Of a DNA stretch of 32,072 bases, positions 1 to 8,265 are shown piece by piece (within the stretch, counting starts at the first letter, position 1; each line of letters starts with the position of its first letter). The stretch is from an uncultured Propionivibrio sp. (GTDB taxonomy: Bacteria > Pseudomonadota > Gammaproteobacteria > Burkholderiales > Rhodocyclaceae), in the NCBI GenBank assembly GCA_937923255.1, contig CALAIL010000068.1, forward strand, positions 1-32,072, written 5' to 3'. Made by a program: the position numbers and the translations under genes. The notes below the pieces were generated by a model, which worked only from the letters and a program-made list of their open reading frames with translations, did not search any database and was not told where the DNA came from.

Positions 1-17
1 TGGTAAAGTCGAGCCGT
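1..17 (-). repeat. R3 MITE-like element, truncated by window edge
   Basis: Bases 2-17 match the reverse complement of the terminal inverted repeat of the R3 elements seen at 10861-10966 and 27728-27932 (GGTAAAGTCGAGCCGT here, GGCAAAGTCGAGCCGC expected). Only one end is visible; the rest would lie to the left of the window. The call rests on a 16-base match with two differences, so it is tentative. Confidence 0.45.
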
Positions 18-40
18 TGTGTAAGGTGATCAGGGTGCCC

Positions 41-153
41 CTCTGAACCCCATGTGGATAGGGCGTTTGCGGGCGGTTGCCTCTGGAACCCTTATAAATA
101 AAGGGCTTCAGGGTAGGGGTGCCGGAGAAGCCCTGTTTACGCGGGGTTCAGGG
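41..153. repeat. R1 palindromic repeat array (three units)
   Basis: Three units of about 30 bp lie head to tail at about 41-70, 81-113 and 122-153. Each is an imperfect palindrome: an outer CTGAA/TTCAG-type arm, an inner CCC/GGG clamp and a variable AT-rich or GCGTGGATA-type core. The last unit ends two or three bases before the stop codon of the minus-strand helicase gene (stop at 156-158), so the array forms the 3' flank of that transcript and could fold into hairpins there. The same family recurs at 10.5-11.55, 25.3-26.2 and 27.6 kb. Confidence 0.75.
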
Positions 154-155
154 CA

Positions 156-3100
156 TCAGGACGGCAGCGGCGCGAAAAGCGCGGCAACGTCTTCCTCGCC
201 AAACTTGAAGCGGACGGCGCGATCATCCGAGAGAATGCCGTCGGCCAGACCGGCCTTGCGCTCTTGCAGTGCCAGAATTTTTTCCTCGATACTGCCGGCA
301 ACAATCAGTTTGTAGACAAAAACCGGCTTGTCCTGGCCAATTCGGTGCGCCCGGTCGGTCGCCTGGTTTTCGGCCGCCGGGTTCCACCAGGGATCGAAAT
401 GGATGACCGTATCCGCCGCCGTCAGGTTCAGGCCAATGCCACCAGCCTTGAGACTGATCAGAAATACCGGCACCTCTCCCGACTGGAAACGGCGCACCGG
501 CGTTTCGCGGTCTTTCGTATCACCTGTCAGCAGCGCGTAGTCGAGACTTTTCTGCCTGAGCGCAGCTTCGATCAGCGCCAGCATCTGCGTGAATTGCGAA
601 AACACCAGAATACGCCGCCCTTCCTCGATCAACCCGGGCAACAGGGTCATCAGCAGCTCCAGCTTGGCGCGCTCTTTGACGCGCTGTGCCAGCGGCAGCC
701 TGACCAGGCGCGGGTCGCAGCAAACCTGGCGTAGTTTGAGCAAGGCATCGAGAATCACGATTTGACTGTGCCCGAAGCCTTTGCTGAATACTTCTTCGCG
801 CACCGCTGCATCCATGGCGACACGCACCGTTTCATAGAGATCGCGCTGCCCGCCGCTCAATGATACTTTGCGCACAATCTCGGTCTTCGGCGGCAGTTCT
901 CGCGCCACGTCTTCCTTGCGGCGTCGCAGGATGAATGGCCGCACCCGGCGCGCCAGCAGGTCACGGCGCGGCCTGTTTTCCATCTTCTCGATCGGCGTCC
1001 GCCAGTAGCGCGTGAAATTGCTGCGGCTGCCAAGAAACCCCGGCAGCAGAAAATCGAACTGACTCCACAGTTCGCCAAGATGGTTTTCCAGCGGCGTTCC
1101 CGTCAGGCAAAGACGGTGCCGCGCCTCGATACGGCGGACAATCTCGGCACTGCGGCTGCGGGCGTTCTTGACCGTCTGCGCCTCGTCGAGAATGAGCAGA
1201 TGATAAGGATGGCGCGTCAGTGCATCGGCATCGCGCCAGAGCAGCGGATAGGTTGTCAAGACGACATCATGATCGGCGATTTCGGCAAACCGCACTTTCC
1301 GCTCGGCGCCATGCAGGGAAAGTACCGATAGCCCGGGGGCAAAGCGCATCGCCTCGTTGCGCCAATTGAAAATCAACGAGGTGGGCAGTACAACCAGCGC
1401 CGGCCGATCAAGGCGGCCGGACTCTTTTTCCAGCAAGAGATGGGCGAGTGCCTGCGCCGTTTTGCCCAGCCCCATATCGTCCGCCAGAATGCCCGCCAGA
1501 TTCTGTTCGCGCAGGAACTGCAGCCAGGCCAGCCCTTCCCGCTGATAGCGGCGCAGATCAAGCGCCAAGCCGCGCGGCGGCTCGATGTCACCGATGCCCT
1601 GCGCCGAACGCAGACGATCGGCCAGCGCCAGCACGTCGCGCTGTCCATTGAACTGCCAGCGCCGCGGGTCACTGAATTCGCGCAAACGCGGCGCATCAAA
1701 ACGCGAAATGCGCAGATGGGGGCCTTCCGGCAATCGGTCAAAAAGATCGACCAGCGCCAACGCCAGAGGTTTCAGGCGCGCCGCCGGCACGCGCACGCGG
1801 CGCAGATCGGGCATCCTCAGCTCGACGAATTCGGCATCGTCGATACCGTTGACCTGAACGATGTCCCGCCAACGCCCATCGCGCCGGAACAAGGCCGCCA
1901 GCAGCGGCGCCAGAGGCACGCGCTCGCCTTCGACAACGATACCCATGTCGAGATCGAACCAGTCGTTCCCCGCGTCGATCAGCGCCGCATCCCAGGCATC
2001 AACCTCGACAAAGTGATGGCGAAAATCGCTGTCGAACTCGATCTGCCACCCGGCATCCCGTAATTGCTCCAATTTCTGTCGCATGAAGGCCGGCCAGTCT
2101 TCCTCCCGGGCCAGACCATAGACACCGTCCGGCGGACTGCCGAAGGCACGCAGCACGCCATCGGGCACGGCTTGCAGCCCTGCCCGGTGCAGATACGCCA
2201 GCAACGCGCGTTCCTGTTCGGTGCACCTGACAACATGCACAGCCTCGCCATCCGGCAGGCAGCAGAAATCATCCACATCGCCGGGACGAACCTCGGCATC
2301 TTCGTAACGAAAAATCGGCTCGGCCAGGTCAAACAGGTCACGCCCATCCTGCGCCTGGTAAGCGCGCCAGGCCGTATTGCCATGGGTCGTGATCGAGTAT
2401 AGACGCAATAAGGCCACCGGCGCGCTGCGGATCTGGCGCAACACTGCCGCATCAATGGCGGGCAAACGCAGGTTACTTCCGCTATCGCCAAGCGCAGCGC
2501 GGATCCGGGCCGCCTCACGCGCCGACAATCCGGGGGAAGACAGCAGCAAAGTCAGGGTTTCCCGCGGCCCGGAAAGCCCGATCTCTCCAATGACGCCGGC
2601 CTCAAAGTCGATGTACCACGGCGGCGTCAACGGGATGATCAGGTCAGCCGACGGCGATACCTGCAACAGGGGGTGCTGCAAGCCGTCGCGCCCATGCTGC
2701 CAGAGCAAGGCCGCCGGGCGGGCGCCGGCCAGTGTCAGCGGCGACAGATCCGACGCTGGGCACAAGCGCCCGGTACGCGCCATTCGCCGCAGAATTTCCG
2801 CGCTTTGCGGCGCTTCCAGACTGAAGGCGCGCAATCCGTTGCTGCTCCCCTGTGCCGCCAGCAGCAGGGCGATGATCTGGAGATCTTCGTCGCTGACATA
2901 AGGCGGCCGTCTGCGCAGCGCCGATTCAAGATCCCACCATTCTTCGGCATTGTCCGGATCGCGTCCCTTGCGCAGCGATACACCGAATGCCTGGAGATTT
3001 TTCCGGCTGTTCGTCCGCCAATGCAACAGGTAAAAAATCCGCTGATGACCGGGTGCAACACGCAGGTTTGTTTTGCTCACCGCGCTGGAAACCCGGCGCA

Positions 3101-3221
3101 ATTCGTCCGCCCAGGATAGGGATAACGCGCCTGGGGATAACGCACCCGGCGCCCTATCTTCCCGTTCCGCTGGTATCTGCGGGTCGGCGGCGTGATCGGG
3201 GATGCGGGAAATGGCGGTCAA
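156..3221 (-). CDS. SNF2-family DEAD/DEAH-box helicase (HepA/RapA-like ATPase)
   Basis: A 1021-residue SNF2-type ATPase, expected to translocate on double-stranded DNA and remodel protein-DNA or transcription complexes. The C-terminal half holds the two RecA lobes: Walker A DDMGLGKT near residue 580, the DEAQ box (LILDEAQTVKN) near 680, motif III LTGTPLENHLGELW, and motifs V-VI (GIGLNLTAADTVIHFDPWWN, then DRAHRIGQ near 960). The N-terminal 550 residues are a poorly conserved extension typical of bacterial SNF2 proteins; I see no SWIM zinc finger. The first codon is TTG at 3221 with no clear ribosome-binding site, and no ATG follows nearby, so the true start may lie elsewhere. A perfect-length 15-bp tandem duplication at 3119-3148 repeats the residues PGALS near the N-terminus. 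The family is certain; the physiological target is unknown. Confidence 0.93.
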   Translation of the reverse strand: MTAISRIPDHAADPQIPAEREDRAPGALSPGALSLSWADELRRVSSAVSKTNLRVAPGHQRIFYLLHWRTNSRKNLQAFGVSLRKGRDPDNAEEWWDLESALRRRPPYVSDEDLQIIALLLAAQGSSNGLRAFSLEAPQSAEILRRMARTGRLCPASDLSPLTLAGARPAALLWQHGRDGLQHPLLQVSPSADLIIPLTPPWYIDFEAGVIGEIGLSGPRETLTLLLSSPGLSAREAARIRAALGDSGSNLRLPAIDAAVLRQIRSAPVALLRLYSITTHGNTAWRAYQAQDGRDLFDLAEPIFRYEDAEVRPGDVDDFCCLPDGEAVHVVRCTEQERALLAYLHRAGLQAVPDGVLRAFGSPPDGVYGLAREEDWPAFMRQKLEQLRDAGWQIEFDSDFRHHFVEVDAWDAALIDAGNDWFDLDMGIVVEGERVPLAPLLAALFRRDGRWRDIVQVNGIDDAEFVELRMPDLRRVRVPAARLKPLALALVDLFDRLPEGPHLRISRFDAPRLREFSDPRRWQFNGQRDVLALADRLRSAQGIGDIEPPRGLALDLRRYQREGLAWLQFLREQNLAGILADDMGLGKTAQALAHLLLEKESGRLDRPALVVLPTSLIFNWRNEAMRFAPGLSVLSLHGAERKVRFAEIADHDVVLTTYPLLWRDADALTRHPYHLLILDEAQTVKNARSRSAEIVRRIEARHRLCLTGTPLENHLGELWSQFDFLLPGFLGSRSNFTRYWRTPIEKMENRPRRDLLARRVRPFILRRRKEDVARELPPKTEIVRKVSLSGGQRDLYETVRVAMDAAVREEVFSKGFGHSQIVILDALLKLRQVCCDPRLVRLPLAQRVKERAKLELLMTLLPGLIEEGRRILVFSQFTQMLALIEAALRQKSLDYALLTGDTKDRETPVRRFQSGEVPVFLISLKAGGIGLNLTAADTVIHFDPWWNPAAENQATDRAHRIGQDKPVFVYKLIVAGSIEEKILALQERKAGLADGILSDDRAVRFKFGEEDVAALFAPLPS

Positions 3222-3290
3222 AGGAGACGTTACCCAGGCAGCTGCGGCGGGTACTGCACGAGCGCATCCGCCGCAGATTGTGGCACAGAC

Positions 3291-3785
3291 TCAATCACGG
3301 AAATTGCCCGCCTTGATCGGGTAATCGGTAATGGTTTTGGTCACCAGCGCAATGCACGACTGCAAATCGTCACGCTTGGCGCCGGAAACGCGCACGGCAT
3401 CGCCCTGGATCGTGGCCTGAACCTTGAGCTTGGCTTCCTTGACCATCTTGACGATTTTCTTCGCCAGCTCAGTCTCGATGCCGATTTTGACCTTCAGTTC
3501 CTGCTTGACCTTGTTGCCGGAAATTTTCTGTACGGCTTGCGGGTCAAGCCGTTTGACGCTTTCCTTTTCCTTTTTTTCCATCGCCGGAAACAGAATGTCC
3601 TTGATCTGCCCCAGCTGGAATTCGGAATCGCCAAACAAGGTAATGAGCTTATCCTTGTCGTTGAGTTCGACTTTGGCCGATGTGCCTTTGAAATCGTAAC
3701 GCGCATCGATTTGGCGACTGACGACATCGAGCGCATTTTTCAGTGCAACCATATCGACTTCGGAAGAAAAATCAAAACTCGGCAT
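3291..3785 (-). CDS. yajQ: YajQ family nucleotide/cyclic-di-GMP-binding protein
   Basis: 164 residues, the normal length of the YajQ family. The N-terminus MPSFDFSSEVDM and the segment ISRQIDARYDFKGT-like (here VVSRQIDARYDFKGTSA) are family signatures, as is the C-terminal VRVSGAKRDDLQ followed by PIKAGNFRD. YajQ proteins are small cytoplasmic proteins with two ferredoxin-like folds; some members bind cyclic di-GMP and modulate a transcription regulator, others bind nucleic acid. The ATG at 3785 follows GAGGAGCC with good spacing. It lies downstream of argG on the same strand, with a GC-rich hairpin (3902-3925) in the 174-bp gap, so it is probably transcribed separately or by readthrough. Whether this member binds c-di-GMP cannot be read from sequence. 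Confidence 0.95.
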   Translation of the reverse strand: MPSFDFSSEVDMVALKNALDVVSRQIDARYDFKGTSAKVELNDKDKLITLFGDSEFQLGQIKDILFPAMEKKEKESVKRLDPQAVQKISGNKVKQELKVKIGIETELAKKIVKMVKEAKLKVQATIQGDAVRVSGAKRDDLQSCIALVTKTITDYPIKAGNFRD

Positions 3786-3901
3786 TTTTACTGGCTCCTC
3801 GAATAAATCGGCATCTGGCCGCTCACATCAGCCGTTCAGCCCGTGAAATCATAGGATGAATTGCTCCAGCACGGACGGGAATACCTTGGCAGTCTACGCA
3901 A

Positions 3902-3925
3902 GACGCCGCCCCGGAAGGCGGCGTC
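3902..3925 (-). terminator. GC-rich hairpin downstream of argG
   Basis: GACGCCGCC and GGCGGCGTC form a perfect 9-bp stem around a 6-base loop, 35 bp past the argG stop. The following U-run is weak on the minus strand, so it may be an imperfect intrinsic terminator, an attenuating hairpin or an mRNA 3'-end stabiliser. Confidence 0.5.
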
Positions 3926-3959
3926 GCGGGGGAAAGCAAACAACGCGGCAATCCTTCGA

Positions 3960-5189
3960 TCAGCCCTTGCGCGCCCTGTGGTTGGCAGCGATGCGCATGC
4001 GCAATGCGTTGAGCTTGATAAAGCCACCCGCATCTTTCTGGTCGAACGCACCCGCATCATCCTCGAAGGTGGCGATGGTAGGATCGAACAGCGAGTCAGT
4101 CTTCGAATCCCGGCCGACGACGACGACGTTGCCTTTATACAGTTTGAGGCGCACCCAGCCGTTGACATTTTGCTGCGTGTGGTCGATCAGCGCCTGCAGG
4201 GCAATACGCTCCGGCGCCCACCAGTAGCCGTTATAAATCAGGCTGGCGTAACGGGGCATCAAATCATCCTTAAGGTGTGCAACTTCTCGATCAAGCGTGA
4301 TGGATTCCATGGCGCGATGCGCTTTCAACAGAATCGTGCCGCCCGGCGTTTCATAACAGCCGCGCGATTTCATGCCGACATAGCGGTTCTCAACGAGATC
4401 GAGCCGACCGATGCCGTGTTTGCCGCCAAGCTCATTGAGCTTGCGCAGCAGTTTGTCGGCACTCATACGCTCACCATTGATGGCGACGAGATCGCCTTTA
4501 GCAAATTCCAGGTCAACGTATTCCGCCTTGTCGGGCGCGGCCTCCGGAGAAACCGTCCAGCGCCACATCGACGCTTCAGCCTCCGCCGACGGGTCTTCGA
4601 GATGACGGCCTTCGTAACTGATGTGCAGCATATTCGCATCCATCGAATAGGGGGAGCCGCCCTGTTTATGCTTCATCTCGATCGGAATGCCATGCTTTTC
4701 CGCATAAGCCAGCAGCTTCTCGCGCGAAAGTAGATCCCACTCACGCCACGGAGCGATGATCTTGATGTTCGGGTTAAGCGCATATGCACCCAGCTCGAAA
4801 CGCACCTGATCGTTGCCTTTGCCCGTCGCGCCATGGCAGACCGCCTGCGCGCCGGTCTGTTTGGCGATTTCAACCATGCGTTTGGCGATCAGCGGCCGCG
4901 CAATAGACGTGCCCAGCAGGTATTCGCCTTCATAGACCGCATTGGCGCGGAACATCGGAAAAACGTAGTCGCGCACGAATTCTTCGCAGAGATCTTCGAT
5001 ATGAATGTTTTCCGGCTTGATGCCCAACTTCAATGCCTTGGCACGCGCCGGTTCCAGCTCTTCGTTCTGGCCGAGATCCGCCGTAAAGGTAACGACCTCG
5101 CACTGGTAAACATCCTGCAACCATTTGAGGATGACCGAGGTGTCGAGGCCGCCTGAATAGGCGAGAACCACTTTTTTGATATCGCTCAT
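3960..5189 (-). CDS. argG: Argininosuccinate synthase
   Basis: Catalyses ATP-dependent condensation of citrulline with aspartate to argininosuccinate, the penultimate step of arginine synthesis in the cytoplasm. The ATP-pyrophosphatase loop [15 protein letters not shown] sits at the N-terminus, followed by [12 protein letters not shown], the [13 protein letters not shown] segment, APWREWDL and [19 protein letters not shown], all family hallmarks of the short (about 400 residue) ArgG type. An ATG at 5195 is also possible, but the GGAG at its 5' side is only two bases away; GGAG is eight bases from the ATG at 5189, so 5189 is preferred (409 residues). argF lies 98 bp upstream on the same strand, so the gene may be co-transcribed with argDF or use the candidate -10 (TAAAAT) at 5212-5217. 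Confidence 0.97.
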   Translation of the reverse strand: MSDIKKVVLAYSGGLDTSVILKWLQDVYQCEVVTFTADLGQNEELEPARAKALKLGIKPENIHIEDLCEEFVRDYVFPMFRANAVYEGEYLLGTSIARPLIAKRMVEIAKQTGAQAVCHGATGKGNDQVRFELGAYALNPNIKIIAPWREWDLLSREKLLAYAEKHGIPIEMKHKQGGSPYSMDANMLHISYEGRHLEDPSAEAEASMWRWTVSPEAAPDKAEYVDLEFAKGDLVAINGERMSADKLLRKLNELGGKHGIGRLDLVENRYVGMKSRGCYETPGGTILLKAHRAMESITLDREVAHLKDDLMPRYASLIYNGYWWAPERIALQALIDHTQQNVNGWVRLKLYKGNVVVVGRDSKTDSLFDPTIATFEDDAGAFDQKDAGGFIKLNALRMRIAANHRARKG

Positions 5190-5211
5190 TTCCATTGCTC
5201 CATGCTTGCGT

Positions 5212-5240
5212 ATTTTACAAATGCAGCCTTATCCGGCTGC
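5212..5240 (-). promoter_or_regulatory. Possible argG promoter with overlapping inverted repeat
   Basis: On the minus strand a TAAAAT hexamer (5212-5217) lies just upstream of argG, and a perfect inverted repeat GCAGCC-TTATCC-GGCTGC (5223-5240) covers its spacer and -35 position. The -35 match is poor. The repeat could be an operator for an activator or repressor, or a weak hairpin at the end of the argF message. Confidence 0.3.
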
Positions 5241-5287
5241 GTCACGAACTCTCAATCTACCAATCCATCATGCAAAATCTGGCGCAC

Positions 5288-6223
5288 TCAGACGCGGCCA
5301 AGCACCAGGTACTCCATCAATGCTTTCTGCACATGCAGCCGGTTCTCGGCCTCGTCCCAAACACGGCTCTGCGCGCCATCAATAACCTCTGCTGTCACCT
5401 CTTCACCACGATGTGCCGGCAAGCAGTGCAGGAAGATCGCGTCTGGCCTGGCAAGACGCATCATGGCGGCATCTACCCGCCAATTGGCAAAATCGCGCAA
5501 TCTGGCCTCGTTTTCTACCTCAAAGCCCATTGATGTCCATACATCCGTCGTCACGATGTCGGCGCCCTGCGCTGCCGCCAGCGGATCGGAAAAACATTCG
5601 AAATGACCGGTATTCTTTAAACCGGCCAGTTCAGGCTTGATTTCGTAACCTGGCGGCGTCGAGACATTGACCTTGAAATCAAGCGTTTCTGCCGCCTGTA
5701 GCCAGGTGTAGCACATATTGTTTGAGTCGCCGATCCAGCACACGGTTTTTCCCTGTATCGGCCCGCGCTGTTCGATGTAGGTGTAAATATCGGCCATGAT
5801 CTGGCACGGGTGAAATTCGTTGGTCAGTCCGTTGATAACCGGCACCCGTGACGCAGAGGCCAGACGTTCGACGATACGCTGCTCAAATGTCCGGATCATG
5901 ATCAGATCGCACATTCTCGACATGACCTGGGCGGCATCTTCCACCGGCTCGCCACGCCCGAGTTGCGAATCACGCGTATTGAGGTAAATGGCATTGCCGC
6001 CAAGCTGCTGCATCCCCGCCTCGAACGACAGGCGTGTACGCGTGCTCGCTTTCTCGAAAATCATGACCAGCGTACGGTCGGCCAGCGGCCAATAGCGCTG
6101 ATACCCCTTGAACTGCGCTTTGATCCAGCGCGTCCGTTCAAATAGGTAGGAAAATTCTTCGCGTGTAAAGTCCTTGAATTGCAGAAAATGCTTGACGGCG
6201 GAAGTCGAATTGCCGGTTGTCAT
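5288..6223 (-). CDS. argF: Ornithine carbamoyltransferase
   Basis: Transfers the carbamoyl group from carbamoyl phosphate to ornithine, giving citrulline. The carbamoyl-phosphate site EKASTRTRLSFEAGMQQLGG is near residue 55, the FHPCQ motif near 135, DSNNM in the ornithine domain near 165, and the ornithine-binding loop HCLPAHRGEEV near 265. Length of about 311 residues is normal. I place the start at ATG 6223, which follows GGAG with seven bases spacing; the longer reading begins with TTG at 6229 and is less likely. It starts 12 bp after the argD stop, indicating an argD-argF operon, and argG follows 98 bp downstream. Confidence 0.97.
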   Translation of the reverse strand: MTTGNSTSAVKHFLQFKDFTREEFSYLFERTRWIKAQFKGYQRYWPLADRTLVMIFEKASTRTRLSFEAGMQQLGGNAIYLNTRDSQLGRGEPVEDAAQVMSRMCDLIMIRTFEQRIVERLASASRVPVINGLTNEFHPCQIMADIYTYIEQRGPIQGKTVCWIGDSNNMCYTWLQAAETLDFKVNVSTPPGYEIKPELAGLKNTGHFECFSDPLAAAQGADIVTTDVWTSMGFEVENEARLRDFANWRVDAAMMRLARPDAIFLHCLPAHRGEEVTAEVIDGAQSRVWDEAENRLHVQKALMEYLVLGRV

Positions 6224-6235
6224 CGTCAACTCCGA

Positions 6236-7408
6236 TTAAATCTTCAGAAAGTCGTGGATCAATTCTGCGAGACGGGCAACCAGCTCCTTCGACTCTTCCT
6301 CGGAAAACGTCAGTGGCGGCAGCAAACGAATTACCTTTTCGGCCGTTACATTGATGAGCAACCCAATCGACAGTGCACGTGTCATCAGCTCGGCGCATGG
6401 CCGATCAAGTTCGATACCAATCATCAGCCCCTGGCCACGGATATCGACAACCCCACGGACACCCGCCAGCGCAGCTCCCAGGCCATTGCGAATCAGCGCG
6501 CCCTGCCGGATCGCATTACCCATCAGGCCATCACGCTCGACGACGTTCAGCACCGTCAATGCCGCTGTCGTTGCCAACTGGTTGCCGCCAAAAGTCGAGC
6601 CGTGGTTACCCGGCCCGAACAACCCCGCTGCCTTGCCCGCCGCCAGACAGGCGCCAATCGGCACGCCACCGGCCAATCCTTTGGCCAGCGTGGCGACATC
6701 AGGGACGATGCCAGCATGCTGAAAGGCGAACCAGGTGCCGGTGCGCCCCATACCGCACTGCACTTCATCGCAAATCAGCAACCAGCCGCGTTCATCGCAT
6801 AAGGTGCGCAAAGCGCGCAGATACTCGATATCCGCCATGTGCACGCCCCCCTCGCCTTGCACGACCTCGATCATGACGGCGACAATCGATGGATTCTGTT
6901 CGGCAAGCGCATGGATGGCAGCCAGATCGTTGAATGGCGCGCGGATAAAACCGGGGACGAGCGGCTCGAATCCCGCCTGCGCCTTACGGTTTCCGGTTGC
7001 CGACAAAGTCGCCAATGTACGTCCATGAAAAGCTTTTTCCATGACGATAATCTGCGGTTCGTCAATACCACGCCGGTGCCCATAAAAACGCGCCAGCTTG
7101 ATTGCCGCCTCATTGGCCTCACAGCCAGAATTGCAGAAAAACACTTCCTGCATGCCTGATAGCACGGCCAACTTGTCAGCCAGCTGCTCCTGTTGTGGCA
7201 TGCGGTATATATTGGAACTATGTAGTAAACGGCCAGCCTGTGCGGAAATGGCCATGATTAGGTCGGGATGGTTATGGCCGAGTGTCGACACGGCAATCCC
7301 GGCCAGTGCGTCCAGGTAGAGCTTCCCTTCAGTATCAGTGACCCAGCTCCCTTCACCGTGGCTCAATGCCACCGGCAAACGGGCGTATGTATTCATTACA
7401 TGGGACAT
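6236..7408 (-). CDS. argD: Acetylornithine aminotransferase
   Basis: A class III PLP aminotransferase of about 390 residues making N-acetylornithine (and in many bacteria succinyl-diaminopimelate). Visible are the N-terminal core ALSHGEGSWVTDTEGKLYLD, the FFCNSGCEANEAAIKLAR cofactor-phosphate loop, the PLP aspartate in LLICDEVQCGMGRTG and the Schiff-base lysine in LAKGLAGGVPIGA. The ATG at 7408 follows AGGAG with six bases between; an upstream ATG at 7414 and TTG at 7438 are in frame but badly placed. First gene of a minus-strand arg group with argF 12 bp downstream. A candidate promoter and a palindrome lie upstream (7534-7592). The specific name depends on its arg context because ArgD and related aminotransferases are similar. 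Confidence 0.95.
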   Translation of the reverse strand: MSHVMNTYARLPVALSHGEGSWVTDTEGKLYLDALAGIAVSTLGHNHPDLIMAISAQAGRLLHSSNIYRMPQQEQLADKLAVLSGMQEVFFCNSGCEANEAAIKLARFYGHRRGIDEPQIIVMEKAFHGRTLATLSATGNRKAQAGFEPLVPGFIRAPFNDLAAIHALAEQNPSIVAVMIEVVQGEGGVHMADIEYLRALRTLCDERGWLLICDEVQCGMGRTGTWFAFQHAGIVPDVATLAKGLAGGVPIGACLAAGKAAGLFGPGNHGSTFGGNQLATTAALTVLNVVERDGLMGNAIRQGALIRNGLGAALAGVRGVVDIRGQGLMIGIELDRPCAELMTRALSIGLLINVTAEKVIRLLPPLTFSEEESKELVARLAELIHDFLKI

Positions 7409-7460
7409 CAACATCTCCTGATATTCCGCTCCGCTCAATAGCGGACGCTTAAAATGAAAC

Positions 7461-7476
7461 GGCGGCTCGCGCCGCC
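7461..7476 (-). promoter_or_regulatory. Small stem-loop in the argD leader
   Basis: GGCGGC-TCGC-GCCGCC forms a perfect 6-bp GC stem with a tetraloop, about 50 bases upstream of the argD start and inside the predicted 5' leader. It could affect translation or mRNA stability. No leader peptide was identified. Confidence 0.35.
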
Positions 7477-7533
7477 GGAAGGATTACAAAACCAAAACCA
7501 CGCAACCGCATATTCTGATGAAATCGAAAAAAT

Positions 7534-7556
7534 CTGCTGGAAAAATTTTCCGGCAG
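7534..7556. promoter_or_regulatory. 23-bp palindrome at predicted argD transcription start (possible operator)
   Basis: Eleven bases on each side pair around a single central A, with one G-T mismatch: CTGCTGGAAAA against TTTTCCGGCAG. It begins immediately downstream of the predicted -10 box at 7564-7569, the position where a repressor would block initiation. It does not match the classical E. coli ARG box, so the binding protein is unknown. Confidence 0.4.
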
Positions 7557-7563
7557 GGGAAGG

Positions 7564-7592
7564 ATTTTAAGGGAAAAGCCGGGGCTTGTACA
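7564..7592 (-). promoter_or_regulatory. Predicted sigma-70 promoter for argD-argF
   Basis: Minus-strand hexamers TGTACA (7587-7592, -35, four of six consensus bases) and TAAAAT (7564-7569, -10, five of six) are separated by exactly 17 bp. They lie 155-185 bp upstream of the argD start, implying a leader of about 150 bases. Confidence 0.45.
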
Positions 7593-7667
7593 TCATGCCT
7601 GCGCTGCAATACGCCCAACAACGCATATTCTGATGCATACATCCACTCCATTTTTCTGCCTTGTTAG

Positions 7668-7702
7668 ACAGAAAAACAAAACGGCGTCTATAGACGCCGT
7701 TT
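7668..7702 (-). terminator. Rho-independent terminator of rpsT
   Basis: AAACGGCGTC-TATA-GACGCCGTTT is a perfect 10-bp stem with a 4-base loop (7679-7702). On the minus strand it is followed by a run rich in T (TTTTGTTTTT), giving a standard intrinsic terminator 35 bp after the rpsT stop. Confidence 0.85.
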
Positions 7703-7736
7703 ATAACGATTCCAAATGCGCTTCAAGCGTCAAAAA

Positions 7737-8003
7737 TCAGCCTGCAAGCGCTTTGATCTGCGCCGACAGCCGGCTCTTATGACGCGCCGCCTTATTTTTG
7801 TGAATCACATCCTTGTCGGCAATCCGATCGATCACCGAAACCGATTCTTGATAAATATTCTTTGCCGCCGCCTGATCACCGGCGAGAATCGCCTTTTGCA
7901 CGCGCTTAACGGCCGTGCGCAGGGTTGAGCGCAGACTGGCGTTGTGGGTGCGATGCGTGTTGGCTTGGCGGGCGCGCTTGCGCGCTTGTGCGCTATTGGC
8001 CAT
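7737..8003 (-). CDS. rpsT: 30S ribosomal protein S20
   Basis: 88 residues, highly basic, starting [21 protein letters not shown], which is the S20 signature. S20 binds 16S rRNA early in assembly of the small subunit and is helical throughout. The start ATG at 8003 has AGGA upstream. The gene is monocistronic: it has its own predicted promoter (8048-8076) and its own intrinsic terminator (7668-7702). The divergent murJ neighbour is the arrangement commonly seen around rpsT in proteobacteria. Confidence 0.97.
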   Translation of the reverse strand: MANSAQARKRARQANTHRTHNASLRSTLRTAVKRVQKAILAGDQAAAKNIYQESVSVIDRIADKDVIHKNKAARHKSRLSAQIKALAG

Positions 8004-8047
8004 GAATCTTTGTCCTAAATAAAGTAGGGGTTAATCGAAAGTGGGCG

Positions 8048-8076
8048 ATTTTACAGTGACATGCCGCTCTACGCAA
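8048..8076 (-). promoter_or_regulatory. Predicted sigma-70 promoter for rpsT
   Basis: Minus strand: TTGCGT (8071-8076) and TAAAAT (8048-8053) with 17-bp spacing, about 45 bp upstream of the rpsT start. The -10 matches five of six consensus bases. Confidence 0.6.
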
Positions 8077-8265
8077 GAATTTTCCACTCTTTAGCCCTGC
8101 CGATATTCATGCAAAATTCCCGGCAACGTTCGGTATCAGCACTGGGCCGCAGAACACTGCCAGAATTCGTATCGAAATTGCGCAGGTGGCCGATAATACT
8201 CGAACAGCGTTAAATCGCCTGAATCCGGAAATGGAATAAGATGATGACCTGAAAGAAAAACAACG

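Noticed and set aside
3861..4733. 290-codon reading opposite argG
   Set aside because: It lies antisense to a clearly identified gene and shows no family features; long antisense frames are expected in GC-rich coding DNA.
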